Shown one piece after another: positions 35,130-44,768 of a stretch of DNA of 64,000 nucleotides. A program made the position numbers and the translations under genes. Below the pieces are notes generated by a model, which did no database searches, was not told the origin of the DNA, and saw nothing but the letters and a program-made list of their open reading frames with translations. The stretch comes from an uncultured Prevotella sp. (GTDB lineage: Bacteria; Bacteroidota; Bacteroidia; Bacteroidales; Bacteroidaceae), in assembly GCA_900319905.1 (NCBI GenBank), contig ONQB01000007.1:34821-98820 (forward strand). Reading direction: 5' to 3'. How positions within the stretch are numbered: position 1 is the first letter of the stretch; every line of letters starts with the position of its first letter.

Positions 35130-35960
35130 CTATTCGCTCTTAAAGAGCCAGAAGGTACCTGCATCCCATCCGGCAGCGCCGTCTGGAGCAGCACAGAGCA
35201 CCATTTCGTGGTCGTTGATGGTCAGAATGCGGTATTTGTAGACGGGCGCCGTGTCTCCGAACAGGTGGCCGCTAAGCACGGTGCATCCTGTCAGTGTGAG
35301 TGAGCCAATGCCCCAGTCAGTACCATTATCGCATTGTGGCAGTTTATCGGTCATATCGAAGGTGAAGGTGCCCTTGGCCGTGGACTTACCGTTGGCATCA
35401 TAGATGGTAACGTTAGGACCTCCATTGAGGTCGAACACCATTGATCCGTTGGGGTCGTCGGTGTTGTCGGCAGCCACAGGGTCCCAGTCTGGTGTCCATT
35501 CGGCTTGCCATCCACCGTCGCCGTAGCATGCGTCCACGTCACGGTTCCATGTCCATCGCTTCCCGGCAGTGCCCGTACCGGCGAAGTAGCTCCACGTCAC
35601 ATCGGTGGGATGGTCAATCGTTGTGATGTTTACGGTGCGTGTCGTTTCTACCGTGCCACCGTCGCAGAGTCCTACGAAGCGTATGGTCTGTTGCCCGAGG
35701 AAGGGCAGGGAGACCGTCACGGAGTCGCTGGCTGCCCGTCCGATGATATAGTCCCAATAAGAACCGACTCCCTTGGTATGGTTCACCATTGTAATCTGAT
35801 TGCCTCCAGAAGTCGTACTGTAGACGTTTATATTGAGGTCTTTCTCGTTTGCCACGCCTCCAAGAGGCGTCTCGTCGGTGATGGGATTGCAGGCCACGAG
35901 TGTAGCCAGTGCGGCGAGTGAAAGTAATATGGTCTTTCTCATAGTTGTCATCGTTTTCAT
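35130..35960 (-). CDS. PUL lipoprotein, putative surface glycan-binding or SusE-position protein
   Basis: A 276-residue lipoprotein: hydrophobic leader and lipobox LVAC with the acylated Cys at 24, followed by NPITDE. The mature part is beta-rich with aromatic clusters (TWSYFAGTGTAGKRWTWNRD, GWQAEWTPDW, GWDAGTFWLF), which look like carbohydrate-contact surfaces. It contains no recognised catalytic motif. It sits 3 bases after the SusD stop, the usual place for SusE/SusF-like surface glycan-binding proteins, though the sequence is not clearly of that family. An internal ATG at 35942 would also preserve the lipoprotein signal. Confidence 0.75.
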   Translation of the reverse strand: MKTMTTMRKTILLSLAALATLVACNPITDETPLGGVANEKDLNINVYSTTSGGNQITMVNHTKGVGSYWDYIIGRAASDSVTVSLPFLGQQTIRFVGLCDGGTVETTRTVNITTIDHPTDVTWSYFAGTGTAGKRWTWNRDVDACYGDGGWQAEWTPDWDPVAADNTDDPNGSMVFDLNGGPNVTIYDANGKSTAKGTFTFDMTDKLPQCDNGTDWGIGSLTLTGCTVLSGHLFGDTAPVYKYRILTINDHEMVLCAAPDGAAGWDAGTFWLFKSE

Positions 35961-35963
35961 GTT

Positions 35964-37655
35964 TTACCATCCTTTATTCTGCTTGAGCACACCATTGGAA
36001 AGGTCTATCTGCGACTGTGGAATCTGCAGGAAACCTCCAGTGGCCTCCACACGCTGAGCGATGTTGCTCATGTCCTTGCTCTCTTCTACATTGTTGTTGC
36101 GCACGGTGACACCGTTTTCGGCAGCGAGTGCTTGTGCCGCTTTGTGCCAGCGCAGCAGGTCGAACCACCGCTCACCCTCGAAGGCAAGTTCAAAACGGCG
36201 CTCGGACTGCAGGGCCTGGTCGCTGTAAGTAGAGATGGCAGGAAGCCCCACACGTGCCCTGACGTGGTTGATGCCGTCAACTGTCTTGGTCAGCTCGCTG
36301 TGCATGAGAAGAATATCGGCGAAGCGGAGCACCACGATGTCCTGCACGTTGTTGATCATGTAGTCGCTGCTGACATCTGGATAAAGGGCCATAGAGATAT
36401 TCTGATAAGTGTCTCCGTCATCGGAAGAAACCTTATAGTTGATGGCACAATACTTCTTTTCCCATAGTCCGGTTTCGTCCTGTTGCTTGTCGGCGCCCCA
36501 GCTGTAGTTGGGAGCCTCTTTCGTAACGTCGAAGATAGAACCGTCGATGCGTGGGTCCTTAGGCGCATAAGCCTTCCATTCGGCCAGCATCTTCGAGCTG
36601 ACGGTACCGGCTCCCCATCCGATGCCAAGCGGGAAGTTGTTGGCAGTGCTGCCGTCGCTCTCTCTTGGTGAGAAGAACAGGCAGGCCTCGTTGTTGGCGT
36701 AGGCGTTGTTGTCGTCCCAATTAGCCTTCGAGCTGTACTTGATAGAGAACATAAACTCCAGGTTGTCAATGCCCTCGCCATACCAGTTGAGGTCGTTGTC
36801 AGAGGCATATTTATAGTCGGCCTTGGAGTATTTATTGGCATAAGGCCACAGATTGCGGAAGTCGGGCATAAGCTTATAGCCGCTGTTGTCGATGCAGTCT
36901 TTGAGGTATGCGGCTACTTTGGCATTGTCCAATACGGTTCCGTCGGCTGCAGTGAGGCTCTCCTTCTGATAGTAGCCAGTGTAGAAGAGGTAGGCACGGG
37001 CCAGCAATCCCTCGGCCGCCCAGCGATTGGCGTGTCCCAGTCGGGCAGAGGAGAGCTCGTTGGCTGGTGTTGAGGGCATCTCGTTGATGGCGGTGAGCAG
37101 GTCGGATGCAATCTGTGCATATACCTCGTCAGCAGAAGCCTGCGGTGGGTTGTTGGAGAGAGACGTGGTGATGAGTGGCACGTTGCCGAAGAAACGGGCG
37201 AGGCTGAGATAGTAGTAAGCACGAAGGAAACGAGCCTCTCCGTCTGTCTGGGCCTTGTCCTGGTCACTTGTCCAGTTGATCTGGCCCATCTGCTCTATGA
37301 GTTGGTTACAGCGGTGTATGCCTTTGTAGTCGTCGTCCCAAATCTCCTTGAACATATCGTTGTTGTAAGCGGTCAGGTTGTCGACGTTGTGCAGGAAGGC
37401 ATCGTCGGGTCCTCCTCCTCCGAATCGGTCGTCGGAGAGTATTTCGGCGACAATCATCGGATGTTCCGACTCGTTGTCGGGAGTGAGATAACGTAGCATG
37501 GCATAACACCCTGTGAGTGACTGCTCGGCATCAGACTGCGTCTTTGGGAAGTTGGACGAATCCTTGCGGGTAAGGTCCTCGGTGGACAGGAAGTCGTTGC
37601 AGGAGGCAAGGGCCAGGATAGTGAGGGCCGAGAGAATGATATGTGATGTTTTCAT
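35964..37655 (-). CDS. SusD/RagB-family outer-membrane nutrient-binding lipoprotein
   Basis: A 563-residue lipoprotein (lipobox LASC, Cys19) of the SusD/RagB family. It caps the SusC channel and binds oligosaccharide at the cell surface. Typical parts are CNDFLSTEDLTRKDSSNFP, the TPR helices with ARFLRAYYYLSLARFFGNVPLI, RWAAEGLLARAYLF, and the C-terminal HVRARVGLPAISTYSDQALQ and RRFELAFEGERWFDLLRW. Length is standard. It starts 6 bases after the SusC stop. Confidence 0.93.
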   Translation of the reverse strand: MKTSHIILSALTILALASCNDFLSTEDLTRKDSSNFPKTQSDAEQSLTGCYAMLRYLTPDNESEHPMIVAEILSDDRFGGGGPDDAFLHNVDNLTAYNNDMFKEIWDDDYKGIHRCNQLIEQMGQINWTSDQDKAQTDGEARFLRAYYYLSLARFFGNVPLITTSLSNNPPQASADEVYAQIASDLLTAINEMPSTPANELSSARLGHANRWAAEGLLARAYLFYTGYYQKESLTAADGTVLDNAKVAAYLKDCIDNSGYKLMPDFRNLWPYANKYSKADYKYASDNDLNWYGEGIDNLEFMFSIKYSSKANWDDNNAYANNEACLFFSPRESDGSTANNFPLGIGWGAGTVSSKMLAEWKAYAPKDPRIDGSIFDVTKEAPNYSWGADKQQDETGLWEKKYCAINYKVSSDDGDTYQNISMALYPDVSSDYMINNVQDIVVLRFADILLMHSELTKTVDGINHVRARVGLPAISTYSDQALQSERRFELAFEGERWFDLLRWHKAAQALAAENGVTVRNNNVEESKDMSNIAQRVEATGGFLQIPQSQIDLSNGVLKQNKGW

Positions 37656-37661
37656 GTCTGT

Positions 37662-40600
37662 TCAGAATTTAATGTCAATACCAATCATGTATGTACGCGG
37701 GCTGGGATAGAAGCCTAAGTCTATGCCCGAAGCCCATGATGCGGTGCCTCCGTAGCCCACTTCAGGGTCCATGCCGGAATAGCCGGTAATCGTGAAGAGG
37801 TTGTTGGCAGCGAAATAGAGACGAAGCTGTTGCAGTGGCAGTGAGGTGAAAAGATGTTTGAAGTCGTAGCCCACCGTCATGTTCTGACAGCGGAGGAAAT
37901 CGCCGTCTTCCATATAGAGATCGGATATCCACTGCCAGTTGGATGATGTGCCTGACGTCAGGCGCGGCCAGCGTGTGGATGTGCCGTTACCATGCCACCG
38001 CTTGAGAATGTCGGTGGTGAAGTTATTGTTAGGATAATCGACAAACGAGCGATAGGACTTCATAATCTGGTTGCCGGTCTGACCTGCGAAAGTAGTGCTG
38101 AAGTCGAATCCGCGCCACGAGGCGTGTGCGCCGATGCCGAATGTGCAGTCGGGATGGGGATCGCCGATCATGGTACGGTCGTCGACCGTAATCTTTCCAT
38201 CGTGGTTGGTGTCTACCCAGATGACGTCTCCGGGTCGTGCGTCGTCAAGCTTGGCTTCCTTGTAGTTGGCTATTTCCTCTTCGTTTTGGAATATTCCTGC
38301 GGTCTTATAGCCATAGAAGAAACCGATGGGGCGGCCCACCTGTGTGCGGTACATCTCATCGGTGGAGTTGCTCAGCACATTGGTCTCACCATGGATGATG
38401 CCCTCAGTGTTGGCAATCCGTGTTACTTTGTTCTTGTTGTAGGCGAAGTTGAAGGTTGCGCCGTAGGCGAAGTCTCCAATTTTGTCATCCCATGAGAGCG
38501 CGATCTCCACACCTTGGTTCTTCACGTCACCACCGTTGATGTAGGGTGCGCCTGTTCCTGCTGTTGAGAGAATAGGAGCCTGGACAAGCCAGTCTTTGGT
38601 TTTCTTTATGTAATAGTCAAACGACAGTCCCAACCGACTGCTCAAGAAGCGGGCATCGAAGCCGAGGTCGGTCTGCTCTGATGTCTCCCAAGTGATGTCG
38701 GGATTGGCGAGAATGTCAGCGTAGGCACCTGTCGTGGCTACCGATTTGTCGGGACCGAAGGTATAGTCTGCACCGGTGAAGGCAAAGGTTGACAGGTACT
38801 GATAGCCCAAGATGTCCTGATTACCGTTTTGTCCCCAGCTGGCGCGCAGTTTAAGGAAGTCCATCCACTTTGTGACAGGTCGCATAAACGACTCGTCGGT
38901 GGCCACCCAGCCAAGTGATACAGATGGAAAGTATCCCCACCGATGGCCTTGGGCGAACTTGCTGGAACCATCGGCACGCAACACTACCGTTGCCATGTAG
39001 CGGTGGAGATAGTCGTAGCTGATACGCCCGAATACGGAGGCAAGGGTCGATTTGCCCTCTGGGTATCCGGTGAGCGAGGTGCGGTTGGTTATGAGTGGCG
39101 TGTTCTTGAGATAGGCGTGACGGAAATCGCCGAAGATACTGTTGGTGTTGCCACCTTCCATCGTCTCGCCCAGTCCATCAGCTTCCAGACTCTGTCCCAT
39201 CAGGACATCGAAATGGTGGTCCTTCCAGAGGGTGAAGATGTAGTTGGCAGTGTTCTCCCACTTCCACAATACCGAAGTGCCTGACGACTGGCTGACGTGA
39301 TCCTGATCGTTCTGGTTGGCCGACGAAAGCTTGTATTGTGGCTGATAGGCCCGGTAGGACGATGCTGAGACACCAATGCCAAAATCGGTCTTGATCTTCA
39401 GTCCCTTGATGGGTTGCAGTGTGGCGTAAGCTTGTGCTTTGATGAGATGGCTCTTTGCCTTGTTCTGTCCACTGCTGTAGTACATCAGTGCCACGGGGTT
39501 AGGCTCGCGCTGCTCCCAAGGAATGGCATAGTGGTGGTCGCCGTTGTCGTCGTACATAGGCAGGAAGGGCGAAGTCTTGAGCATGTTGCGGATGTCGTTG
39601 CTGTAGTTGTCTCCCACGTTGATGCCACTGTTCTCGGAGTAGGTGTAGGTGGCACGCTCTCCGAAGGAGAGAATGTCGAGACCGCGCGTCGAGCGGATGA
39701 GCACATGGTCGGAGTTCATGCGGGCCGTGTAACGTGTAAAGTCTGGCTCGCAAGGCTTGCCGAGTATGCCGTCTTGGTAGGTGTATGACAGTCCTGCACT
39801 ATAGTTGTCACGGCTGTTACCCCCTGTGACATTGAGTGTATGGTTGGTGACAAGCGCATTCTTGTTGCGTATTTCCTCCATCCAATTGGTGCCCTTCCAC
39901 TCGCCGGACTGTATCTTGTCCCAGTTGGGCACGAGCGAAGCGAAGTCGTAGGGAGCCAGGCCGTCCATATAGCGTTCCTCGTTCATGATCATGGCGTACT
40001 CCTGAGCATTGAGCAAGTCGGGCATCTTATAGACGTTTTGCCATCCCACGTATCCGTCATAGGCGATCTGCGTCTTTCCTTCGTGTCCCTGCTTGGTAGT
40101 GACGAGTATCACGCCATTGGCGGCTCGTGAACCATAGATGGCGGCTGTAGCGGCATCCTTGAGTACGTCGACACTCTCAATGTCGGCCGGATTGAGATCA
40201 TTGAGGTCACCCTGCATGCCGTCGATGAGTACGAGCGGCTGTGAGCCGCCTGTTGTGCCTATGCCTCTGATGTATACTTTGTAACCGCTTCCAGGCATAC
40301 CCGACGACTGCGTGAGTTGCACACCGGGGGTGCTGCTCTGCAGAGCGGTAAGGGGATTGACCGTGCCGAGCTTGGCTATGTCGTCGCCCTTGACCTGTAC
40401 AGTAGCTCCAGTTACAAGCTTCTTCCGCTGTACACCGTAGCCGATGACTACCACGTCGTTGAGCGAATGGGCCTCGTCCTTCAGGGTAACTGACAATGAC
40501 GGACCGGTGACACGAACATCCTGTGGCACTGAACCGACATAACTGATATGGAGGGTGGATCCTTGGGCGACGTTGAGCGTGAAGTTACCATTTACGTCGG

Positions 40601-40802
40601 TCACCGTGCCCTGTTTCGTGGACTTGTCCTGTATGGTGGCTCCTATGACGGGTTGACCCTCACTGTCGACCACAGTGCCGTGCACGGAACTCGCATTCTG
40701 TGCTTCGAGCGACAGAGACAAGCACAATGATGCTCCCAACAGGGCTATCCGGTGCGTCACCGACTTGCTCCTCACAATGTTTTTCTGCTTACCGTTTTCC
40801 AT
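37662..40802 (-). CDS. SusC/RagA-family TonB-dependent outer-membrane transporter
   Basis: A 1046-residue outer-membrane transporter for oligosaccharides. After a signal peptide (IALLGASLCLSLSLEA) come a carboxypeptidase-regulatory-like domain (VHGTVVDSEGQPVIGATI, about 40-115), a TonB-box-like LNDVVVIGYGVQRKK, the plug (about 125-245, with VLKDAATAAIYGSRAANG) and a 22-strand barrel ending in MIGIDIKF. ATG 40802 is preferred; upstream in-frame codons would place about 21 extra residues before the signal peptide. It heads the PUL operon SusC-SusD-lipoprotein-ROK-GH2, with TAATTTTG 30 bases upstream. Confidence 0.95.
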   Translation of the reverse strand: MENGKQKNIVRSKSVTHRIALLGASLCLSLSLEAQNASSVHGTVVDSEGQPVIGATIQDKSTKQGTVTDVNGNFTLNVAQGSTLHISYVGSVPQDVRVTGPSLSVTLKDEAHSLNDVVVIGYGVQRKKLVTGATVQVKGDDIAKLGTVNPLTALQSSTPGVQLTQSSGMPGSGYKVYIRGIGTTGGSQPLVLIDGMQGDLNDLNPADIESVDVLKDAATAAIYGSRAANGVILVTTKQGHEGKTQIAYDGYVGWQNVYKMPDLLNAQEYAMIMNEERYMDGLAPYDFASLVPNWDKIQSGEWKGTNWMEEIRNKNALVTNHTLNVTGGNSRDNYSAGLSYTYQDGILGKPCEPDFTRYTARMNSDHVLIRSTRGLDILSFGERATYTYSENSGINVGDNYSNDIRNMLKTSPFLPMYDDNGDHHYAIPWEQREPNPVALMYYSSGQNKAKSHLIKAQAYATLQPIKGLKIKTDFGIGVSASSYRAYQPQYKLSSANQNDQDHVSQSSGTSVLWKWENTANYIFTLWKDHHFDVLMGQSLEADGLGETMEGGNTNSIFGDFRHAYLKNTPLITNRTSLTGYPEGKSTLASVFGRISYDYLHRYMATVVLRADGSSKFAQGHRWGYFPSVSLGWVATDESFMRPVTKWMDFLKLRASWGQNGNQDILGYQYLSTFAFTGADYTFGPDKSVATTGAYADILANPDITWETSEQTDLGFDARFLSSRLGLSFDYYIKKTKDWLVQAPILSTAGTGAPYINGGDVKNQGVEIALSWDDKIGDFAYGATFNFAYNKNKVTRIANTEGIIHGETNVLSNSTDEMYRTQVGRPIGFFYGYKTAGIFQNEEEIANYKEAKLDDARPGDVIWVDTNHDGKITVDDRTMIGDPHPDCTFGIGAHASWRGFDFSTTFAGQTGNQIMKSYRSFVDYPNNNFTTDILKRWHGNGTSTRWPRLTSGTSSNWQWISDLYMEDGDFLRCQNMTVGYDFKHLFTSLPLQQLRLYFAANNLFTITGYSGMDPEVGYGGTASWASGIDLGFYPSPRTYMIGIDIKF

Positions 40803-40832
40803 AGACGAAATGCTTAATGGTTCATTATTTCG

Positions 40833-40840
40833 CAAAATTA
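40833..40840 (-). promoter_or_regulatory. -7 box of the PUL operon
   Basis: TAATTTTG on the minus strand, with TTGC 21 bases upstream as a weak -33 element. The predicted leader is about 25 nt. Confidence 0.55.
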
Positions 40841-41113
40841 ATATAAAATGAACATTATTTCGCAATGAAAATACGCATATCGACTATGCAAAAGCGTAAA
40901 AATGATTATCTTTCCTTGAAAATAAACGGACTGCTACTCGCCGAGTAGTAACTGTCAATATTATTTATGTTAAATGGCCTCTGAGAGTCGCACTCAAATT
41001 AAGAAGACGATAGATGGCCAAAAATATGCCGATTGCTGAGTGTCTTGCTAATATATTGGAAATCAGCTGATTATATAATTGGCGGTCAGTAATGTGCCTG
41101 TTTCTCTTTGGTG

Positions 41114-41245
41114 TATCGGCGTAAAAGGTGTTAGATATCGGCGAAAAGGCAATGGCTTTTCGCTGATATCGTGTCGGCTATACGCCGGCAAGGCACTGGA
41201 GCATCGCCGAAATGGCCCCGTTGTTTCACCGAAGAAGCGAAGCCA
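41114..41245 (+). repeat. Second 22-bp-period degenerate array
   Basis: Units starting TATCGGCGTAAAAGG (41114) and TATCGGCGAAAAGG (41136) are exactly 22 bases apart. More degenerate units continue at 41158, 41180 (ATACGCCGGC), 41202 (CATCGCCGAAAT) and 41224 (TTTCACCGAAG). It lies in the 564-bp gap between the SusC promoter and the beta-helix hydrolase stop. No gene is seen there. The period and core match the array at 18690. Confidence 0.6.
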
Positions 41246-41366
41246 GTTCGATTTTTGGATGATTTCGCCTCGATTTTGCTCCTTTAGCGTCGCAATAAAG
41301 TGTTAAAATTATGATGGCGTTTTGTAAACAATCTTCCGAGTGCTTGCCTTCGTATTGAGGTTCAGA

Positions 41367-42824
41367 TTAATCAAACGTGACTGTTCCCACATGCTCGCCC
41401 ACAAACATGTTGGCAAAGTCAGCGGTCTTGTACCACTTGGGTTTGCCGGGCATCTTGTCGAAGATCTTCCGTCCGTTGATTTGCAGGTTCTCGAAGTGGA
41501 CATTCTCTATCCGGCGATTTTCGTCATAACCCGTCATGATGGACATGCCCGCATGGCTGCCCCGATAGGAGATGTTGCGTAGCGTGATGTTGCGGATGCC
41601 GCGTCCCGGGGCATGACAGTATTTCTTGTTGAAGCACACCCGGAAGTTGAAGAGGTTGCCCAGCGCGATGTCCTCAATGCGTATGTCGCTGAAGGTGAGT
41701 CCGTCTACCAGGATGTTGTCGCCGTTGTTGATGGCGATGCAGCCTTGGTAGTCGATCTGCGGCTCGTTCTGCTGAAGGATGTCGATGTCGTCATAGACCA
41801 CGTCGGTGATGGTCTCGTTCTTTTCGATGTCACCGTGCAGTCCGATCATGATGGGGTGGGCCACGTCGGCCCAATAGACGGCATCGTGCACGCTGATGCC
41901 GGTGCATCCGCCCTGATAGCCCTTACGTGTGCAGTAGATGGTGGAGCAGTCGTCGCTGGTGCGGCAGAACACGTGCTGGTACGTGACATGATTGGAGGCG
42001 AAGACGTTCATGCCGTCGCCCCAGGCATACCAGCTCATGACCTTTGCGTTGCTCACCGTGACGCTGTCACTGCCACCAACGGGGATCTGCGTGGTGAGCG
42101 GTCCGTCGACCACCACATTCTGAGCATAGCGCACGGCGATGCCTGCCTGCTGTCGCTCGGGGTTGACGAGGCCGTTGCCTACGACGCGTACACCCTTTGC
42201 GCGATAAATGCTCATCCAGCCTTTGACATAAGCCCCTGAGGAGAGATAAACCACCTGTCCGCTCTTCACGGCCAGCGAGTCTTTCAGTTCGTGATAGCCA
42301 GGACCGAAGAACACCACGTTGCGCTTCTTTACTTTGTAGGCCTTTGCCACTTCGGCGGCTGTACGGCACACGGGAATGTGTGCGTCTTCGACGAAGAGTT
42401 GCAGGTTGTGATAGATGTCACCATCGGCTTCCACCGACAGATAGCGTGATCTGTCCAAAGTGAAGAACAACGTGTCGCCCCGTTGTGTGGTAGGAATGGC
42501 ATAGGACTGCGGGCGCACGCGCCACGACTTCGGGGCATTGCCCTTCTTGATTACAGCCATCTCCACGCTGCCTGAAAATGACAACGTGGCCACCGAGGCT
42601 TGCTCTACATGATGGCGGCCGCCATCGACGTGGTCGACGTTCCAGACCAACACCGGCACGCGCTGCCATTGTTCATCGTTTTGTCGCACCAGCACCGTGA
42701 AATCAGTGCTGCGCTTTACGCGCTGGTCATAAGATGGCACATGAAGCGTGGTCGTGGCAGACAATTGGATGGACCAGGCAAACAGCAGGGCCAGCGCGGA
42801 GAGAGACTGTGTTATCAGATTCAT
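41367..42824 (-). CDS. Exported parallel beta-helix glycoside hydrolase (GH28/GH49-like)
   Basis: A 485-residue protein with a signal peptide (SALALLFAWSIQLSA). An N-terminal beta-sandwich (about 25-150) precedes a right-handed beta-helix (about 160-475) made of short repeats with Asn, Val and Ile ladders. The likely catalytic face carries WGDGMN and RTSDDCSTI (adjacent Asp pair) and a GLHGD turn, which correspond loosely to the NTDG, GDDC and GHG motifs of GH28 and to the Asp set of GH49 dextranases. The family within this clan cannot be fixed by eye. It is upstream of the SusC operon, same strand, so it may belong to the PUL or respond to the same regulator. Confidence 0.75.
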   Translation of the reverse strand: MNLITQSLSALALLFAWSIQLSATTTLHVPSYDQRVKRSTDFTVLVRQNDEQWQRVPVLVWNVDHVDGGRHHVEQASVATLSFSGSVEMAVIKKGNAPKSWRVRPQSYAIPTTQRGDTLFFTLDRSRYLSVEADGDIYHNLQLFVEDAHIPVCRTAAEVAKAYKVKKRNVVFFGPGYHELKDSLAVKSGQVVYLSSGAYVKGWMSIYRAKGVRVVGNGLVNPERQQAGIAVRYAQNVVVDGPLTTQIPVGGSDSVTVSNAKVMSWYAWGDGMNVFASNHVTYQHVFCRTSDDCSTIYCTRKGYQGGCTGISVHDAVYWADVAHPIMIGLHGDIEKNETITDVVYDDIDILQQNEPQIDYQGCIAINNGDNILVDGLTFSDIRIEDIALGNLFNFRVCFNKKYCHAPGRGIRNITLRNISYRGSHAGMSIMTGYDENRRIENVHFENLQINGRKIFDKMPGKPKWYKTADFANMFVGEHVGTVTFD

Positions 42825-43002
42825 TATTGTGATAGTTTTCTTTATATAACTTAATAATCTATTTGTTATTACGGATAAGCAATGTTTTATACGTAAGCAT
42901 TGTCAGACACGGCTTGCCATCACTTGCAGTCCTCTGCATGCTAAGGTACAGACGGCAACGAAAGTAAGTGAACCTTTTGTCAACTGCATGAATGATGCAA
43001 GA

Positions 43003-43020
43003 GAACCCCCAAGGGGGTTC
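43003..43020. repeat. Perfect GC hairpin
   Basis: GAACCCCC, AA, GGGGGTTC: 8-bp perfect arms with a 2-base loop. The same GAACCCC/GGGGTTC arms are the outer ends of the palindrome island at 56696-57020. No T-tract follows. Confidence 0.6.
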
Positions 43021-43151
43021 AATGTTTAATAACAGAGTTAATGCTCATGAATAATGTAGGTTAGAGAAACTCGTGTCATTCGTTGAAAAAATCCTTGTTG
43101 AGCGCATGAGTGAGAGTAATGTGTTGCAATTTCAGACACTAAAGGAAAATC

Positions 43152-43292
43152 ATGAACAAGCTTCTGCTTTCAATGAAGCACTGGGCTTCAAGTTACATGA
43201 TAGCCTTGCAAGCGAGTTCGTTTGGCTATCCAATAGAATTAACAGAACAAAAAAAAGGGTGTATCAAAATTGGAGGACTTCCCCAATTTTGA
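43152..43292 (+). pseudogene. Possible remnant of an exported-protein gene start
   Basis: A 46-codon frame begins NKLLLSMKHWASSYMIAL and continues to a Phe-Gly-Tyr-Pro segment. This reads like the signal peptide of a SusC-type or other exported Bacteroidetes protein. It stops inside the palindromic repeat copy D, as if the repeat had replaced the rest of the gene. No downstream continuation was found before the NDH-2 gene. This could be chance; the assignment is weak. Confidence 0.2.
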
Positions 43293-43300
43293 TACACCCT
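43256..43300. repeat. Palindromic dispersed repeat, copy D (ends only)
   Basis: AGGGTGTATCAAAATTGG (43256-43273), a 9-base centre AGGACTTCC, then CCAATTTTGATACACCCT (43283-43300): perfect 18-bp inverted arms. The centre retains only a fragment of the CCGGACTTC blocks, so this appears to be an internally deleted copy of the longer elements. Confidence 0.9.
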
Positions 43301-43367
43301 GTTACGGTATGCATCGCTCTGATCACAGAGACAGCAACAGAGTGACACCGCAAGGCTGAGAATAGAG

Positions 43368-44732
43368 CTACTCCTTTTCTTTCTCCTCGTCCTCCATCAT
43401 GTCGGTGCCGAGGTGAGTGTTCGCCTCCCGTTTGATACGTTCGATGATAATCTTAGGCTTGGTAGCATAGACAATATTGCGTATGGAGCCCGCATAACTG
43501 AAATACTGCCAAGCCCAGGATAGCATCACCATCAGTTTGTTGCGCACGCCGAGGATGGAGCGCAGGTGGACGACAAGCCAAAGCAGCCATGCCATGAAGC
43601 CCTGTGAGTGTACCTTGCCGATGTCAGCGACAGCCTTGTTTCGACCTATGGTTGCCATGGAGCCAAGATCGTGATAGTGGAAGGGCTTCAAGTCGTTGTT
43701 GTGGTGGGAGAGCCGGACAAGGTTGTCAGCCAGTTGACGTGCCTGCTGAATAGCCACTTGCGCCAGCTGCGGATGACCGTTGGGATAACGTGGATCGGCA
43801 GTCATCAGACACTGGTCGCCAATGGCAAAGACATTTTTCATGCCCCGCACACGGTTGCAGCCATCGACAAGGATGCGGAAGCCGCGGCCGAGCATGTTGC
43901 CGTCAATGCCGGTGATTGGTTGTGCACGAATTCCCGACACCCACAAGAAGGTGCGGGTAGCGATGCTTGTCCCGTCCTTTATCATCACACGATAGTCTTT
44001 GTAGTCGGTGACCATCTTGCCGAACTGCACGTCGACGCCCATGTCCTTAAGAAATTCCAAAGCCTTGTCCGACGACTGTTGCGACATACCAGCCAAAAGT
44101 CTGTCACCAGCCTCCAAAAGATAGATATGCATGTGCGAGGCATCCATGTCAGGATAGTCGTATGGGATGACATAGCGCTTCATCTCAGAGATGGCACCGG
44201 CAATCTCCACACCCGTGGCACCACCACCCACGATGACCACATTGAGCAGCTCCTGCCGTTCCTCTTCCGTAGCACAGGTCAGCGCTCGCTCAAGGTTGGA
44301 CAGCAGCACGTTGCGAAGGCCCATAGCCTCATCGAGATGGCGCATAGGAATGGCCCATTCCTCAACGTTTTTGTTGCCGAAGAAGTTGGTTGTAGCACCT
44401 GCGGCAAAGACGAGGTAGTCGTAGCTGATCTTGCCGATGGAGGTCTGAAGAATCTTTCTGTCGGGGAAGACTGCACGTGCCTCAGCCATACGGAAATAGA
44501 AATCCTTACGCTTGCGAAAGATTTGGCGGAAGGGGAAAGAGATATTGCTCGGGGCCAGACCGGCAGAGGCAACCTGATAGATGAGAGGTGGAAACTGATG
44601 ATAGTTGTTCTTGTCGATAAGAACCACCTGCATGCCGCTACCCTTGAGGGCCTCGGCCAGGCGCAGGCCTCCAAGCCCGCCGCCTACGATAACAACACGC
44701 TTCTGCGACGTCCGCTGTATGTTGATACTCAT
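43368..44732 (-). CDS. Type II NADH:quinone oxidoreductase (NDH-2)
   Basis: A 454-residue single-polypeptide flavoenzyme that transfers electrons from NADH to menaquinone at the inner membrane without pumping protons. The FAD-binding Rossmann motif GGGLGG is at 17-22, and a second one for NADH (VVIVGGGATGVEIAG) near 165. FAIGDQC precedes the conserved GHPQLAQVAIQQ helix that contributes to the quinone site. The C-terminal region (about 375-430) has two hydrophobic or amphipathic segments (FMAWLLWLVVHL, MVMLSWAWQYF) that anchor it. The acidic tail ends EDEEKEKE. A TATCTTTG box is 29 bases upstream. Confidence 0.92.
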   Translation of the reverse strand: MSINIQRTSQKRVVIVGGGLGGLRLAEALKGSGMQVVLIDKNNYHQFPPLIYQVASAGLAPSNISFPFRQIFRKRKDFYFRMAEARAVFPDRKILQTSIGKISYDYLVFAAGATTNFFGNKNVEEWAIPMRHLDEAMGLRNVLLSNLERALTCATEEERQELLNVVIVGGGATGVEIAGAISEMKRYVIPYDYPDMDASHMHIYLLEAGDRLLAGMSQQSSDKALEFLKDMGVDVQFGKMVTDYKDYRVMIKDGTSIATRTFLWVSGIRAQPITGIDGNMLGRGFRILVDGCNRVRGMKNVFAIGDQCLMTADPRYPNGHPQLAQVAIQQARQLADNLVRLSHHNNDLKPFHYHDLGSMATIGRNKAVADIGKVHSQGFMAWLLWLVVHLRSILGVRNKLMVMLSWAWQYFSYAGSIRNIVYATKPKIIIERIKREANTHLGTDMMEDEEKEKE

Positions 44733-44760
44733 AAATGTTGAATTTGATTATTATTAGAGA

Positions 44761-44768
44761 CAAAGATA
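44761..44768 (-). promoter_or_regulatory. -7 box of the NDH-2 gene
   Basis: TATCTTTG on the minus strand, 28 bases before the ATG at 44732. The 504-bp gap beyond it holds only repeat copy E. Confidence 0.5.

Noticed and set aside
43073-43345. 90-codon plus-strand gene
   Set aside because: It runs through the perfect palindrome copy D and has no promoter or domain; the 43152 frame is a better, though weak, explanation.
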